Positions 5,987 to 7,125 of a stretch of 7,125 nucleotides of DNA are shown in pieces (position 1 is the first letter of the stretch; each line of letters opens with the position of its first letter). The notes beneath the pieces were generated by a model that saw nothing but the letters and a program-made list of their open reading frames with translations, searched no databases and was not told the origin of the DNA. The position numbers were made by a program, and so were the translations under genes. This DNA comes from an uncultured Bacteroidia bacterium (GTDB lineage Bacteria > Bacteroidota > Bacteroidia > Bacteroidales > UBA932): assembly GCA_902767465.1 (NCBI GenBank), contig CACXHM010000021.1, positions 1 through 7,125 of the forward strand, given 5' to 3'.

Positions 5987-7125
5987 CGTATAGCCCTCCT
6001 GTCCGGTTTATTGAATATATATTTAATGCTCACTCCAGCTTTGGTAGGCCCGAACCACATCAATTTGCCATGGTGCTGATAGAGCAGGTGCTCGTCTGTG
6101 GAATCGCCCTGATAGTAGCGGTAATGTGTACCCATCCAGCCTGCGCCAACGTAGGCTTCGAGCCTCCAGGCCTGACTTAACTTAAAGGCATAGCCGTACT
6201 CCAGTCCAACGGTCTGGAACTCACCCTGCCAGCCTTTGTGTTTGGGTTCGATATCATAGTATCCGGCTCCGAGGTCGATGCCAAGGAAATGTCCGGAAAG
6301 TATATCCATTTTGTCGGAATCATCGTGACGTGAGAGCCAGCGGCGTGCTCCGATGTCCCATTTGAGAATCTGCCATGCCTGGTCATTCTCCTTTGTAAGC
6401 CACCAGGGGAAAGCGTACTCGGCATAGGTGCTCCACTTGTTGCCGATAGGAAGTTCAACGGAGATATTTGGAGTCCAGCGGAAGCCGTCCACAATGCCCG
6501 CGAGGTCATAAACCACATTGGTGGATGCAGCGAACATAGGCTTGCGAAGCTTCTCGACAGCAGGTTCAGCTATAGGTTTAATCACAAGAGTAGTATCGGA
6601 AAGTTTCAAAGTACCGTCATCAACCTTGATGTCTTCAGTGTCATCCACCTCTATTTCAGTACTGATTTCGTTTTCTGGGATCGTAGTCTTTTTGCGGAAA
6701 TCAGCCTTGACTTTTGCATAGTCCGTTCCGGGGAACGAGTCCTTCTTCAGCCTATCCCATTCCTTCCGCTCGCGAAGCTTTGCCTCCTTCACGTCGGCGG
6801 CATCGTCGGAGTCGATGACCGAAAGGATCTCCCGGCGGGACTTCTCGCTCAGGTTGGGATCCTGCTCCACGGCCTTGCGAAGATCGTCCCAGGCTTCGCC
6901 TTCGGATTTAACCTTCACCTTCCCTTCGAGTTCGGGATGCTTATTTATTATATAGTCGCGGAGTGCTTCGGCGCGCTGCTCTGCGCAGCGGGCATTGTCC
7001 GCCTCCGATCCCTCGATCGAGCTGTAGCCCGTGATTTCGATTGAATCGATCTCTTCCGCATCACGGCCCTTCAGCATTTCCTCTATCGCGGCAAGCGTCG
7101 CCTCGTTGCGAAGGTAATCCTTATC
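5983..7125 (-). CDS. OmpA-like/DUF3575 outer-membrane protein, 5' end missing
   Basis: The frame is open to the right edge of the window, so the N-terminus is missing; 380 residues are visible, and the internal Met at 7077 is not the true start. Visible residues 1-60 form an OmpA-like segment (IEITGYSS, then N-A-R and AEQRAEALRDYI). A charged helical stretch and an acidic linker follow. From about residue 195 to the end is a DUF3575-type region with features usual in that family: STNVVYDLAG, FPWWLTKE, the G-x-F-L-G-I-D-L-G-AGYYDIE stretch, GLEYGYAF and a GAGW turn. Alternating aromatic and polar strands suggest an outer-membrane beta-barrel. Such proteins commonly sit at the head of fimbrillin operons in Bacteroidales, so a role in pilus biogenesis or anchoring is inferred, not shown. 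In the OmpA segment the family's GH-T-D aspartate is replaced by Ser (GYSS), while the downstream Arg is kept. It is translationally coupled to the next gene by a 4-base overlap. Confidence 0.85.
   Translation of the reverse strand, partial: DKDYLRNEATLAAIEEMLKGRDAEEIDSIEITGYSSIEGSEADNARCAEQRAEALRDYIINKHPELEGKVKVKSEGEAWDDLRKAVEQDPNLSEKSRREILSVIDSDDAADVKEAKLRERKEWDRLKKDSFPGTDYAKVKADFRKKTTIPENEISTEIEVDDTEDIKVDDGTLKLSDTTLVIKPIAEPAVEKLRKPMFAASTNVVYDLAGIVDGFRWTPNISVELPIGNKWSTYAEYAFPWWLTKENDQAWQILKWDIGARRWLSRHDDSDKMDILSGHFLGIDLGAGYYDIEPKHKGWQGEFQTVGLEYGYAFKLSQAWRLEAYVGAGWMGTHYRYYQGDSTDEHLLYQHHGKLMWFGPTKAGVSIKYIFNKPDRRAIR
5994..6000 (-). promoter_or_regulatory. Strong Shine-Dalgarno for the DUF5119 gene
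   Basis: The minus strand reads AGGAGGG, ending 7 bases before the ATG at 5986 and lying inside the end of the upstream DUF3575 gene. A full-consensus site like this is uncommon in Bacteroidota, where most genes here show none. With the ATGA overlap it supports the start at 5986 rather than the second Met codon immediately after it. Confidence 0.7.

Noticed and set aside
5729..6079. A 116-residue plus-strand frame across the DUF5119/DUF3575 junction
   Set aside because: It is antisense to two well-supported coupled genes and shows no family features.

Overview
The window is one stretch of a minus-strand operon from a member of the Bacteroidota, most likely order Bacteroidales. Evidence for this is the family content: DUF3575 outer-membrane protein, DUF5119 lipoprotein, and several fimbrillin (FimA/Mfa1-type) lipoproteins. 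Mostly weak Shine-Dalgarno sequences and A/T-rich leaders fit the same group. Genus cannot be fixed from the sequence. All supported genes read right to left, and no intergenic gap exceeds about 60 bases.

Layout in transcription order (high to low coordinate): (1) 7125-5983, the C-terminal part of an OmpA-like/DUF3575 protein, cut by the window edge; (2) 5986-4853, a DUF5119 lipoprotein whose start overlaps the previous stop by 4 bases (ATGA); (3) 4797-3616, fimbrillin A; (4) 3529-2426, fimbrillin B; (5) 2380-1253, fimbrillin C; (6) 1243-26, fimbrillin D; (7) 21-1, the first seven codons of another ORF with a signal-peptide-like start that runs off the left edge.

Taken together this looks like a type V pilus (FimA/Mfa1-like) assembly locus. 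The DUF3575 protein is probably an outer-membrane barrel component, the DUF5119 lipoprotein is a plausible anchor or accessory subunit, and four lipoprotein fimbrillins supply stalk and/or tip subunits. Each fimbrillin has a lipobox Cys at residue 17-22. Each also has a basic-residue/Ala dipeptide (K-A or R-A) at residue 43-51, where P. gingivalis fimbrillins are proteolytically matured before strand-exchange polymerisation.

The four fimbrillins fall into two pairs. A and B are recent tandem duplicates with 64 of 69 bases identical around the signal peptide; C and D are more diverged and share an extra SG-[V/I]-Cys motif. The most unusual non-coding feature is a GC-rich hairpin with the same 16-base core just after the stop codons of A and of B, so cistron B is bracketed by two copies. 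Neither copy has a U-tract, which suggests mRNA processing, stabilisation or attenuation that sets subunit ratios rather than ordinary termination. No RNA gene, CRISPR array, insertion sequence or convincing promoter was seen, and no stretch over 300 bases lacks a gene.
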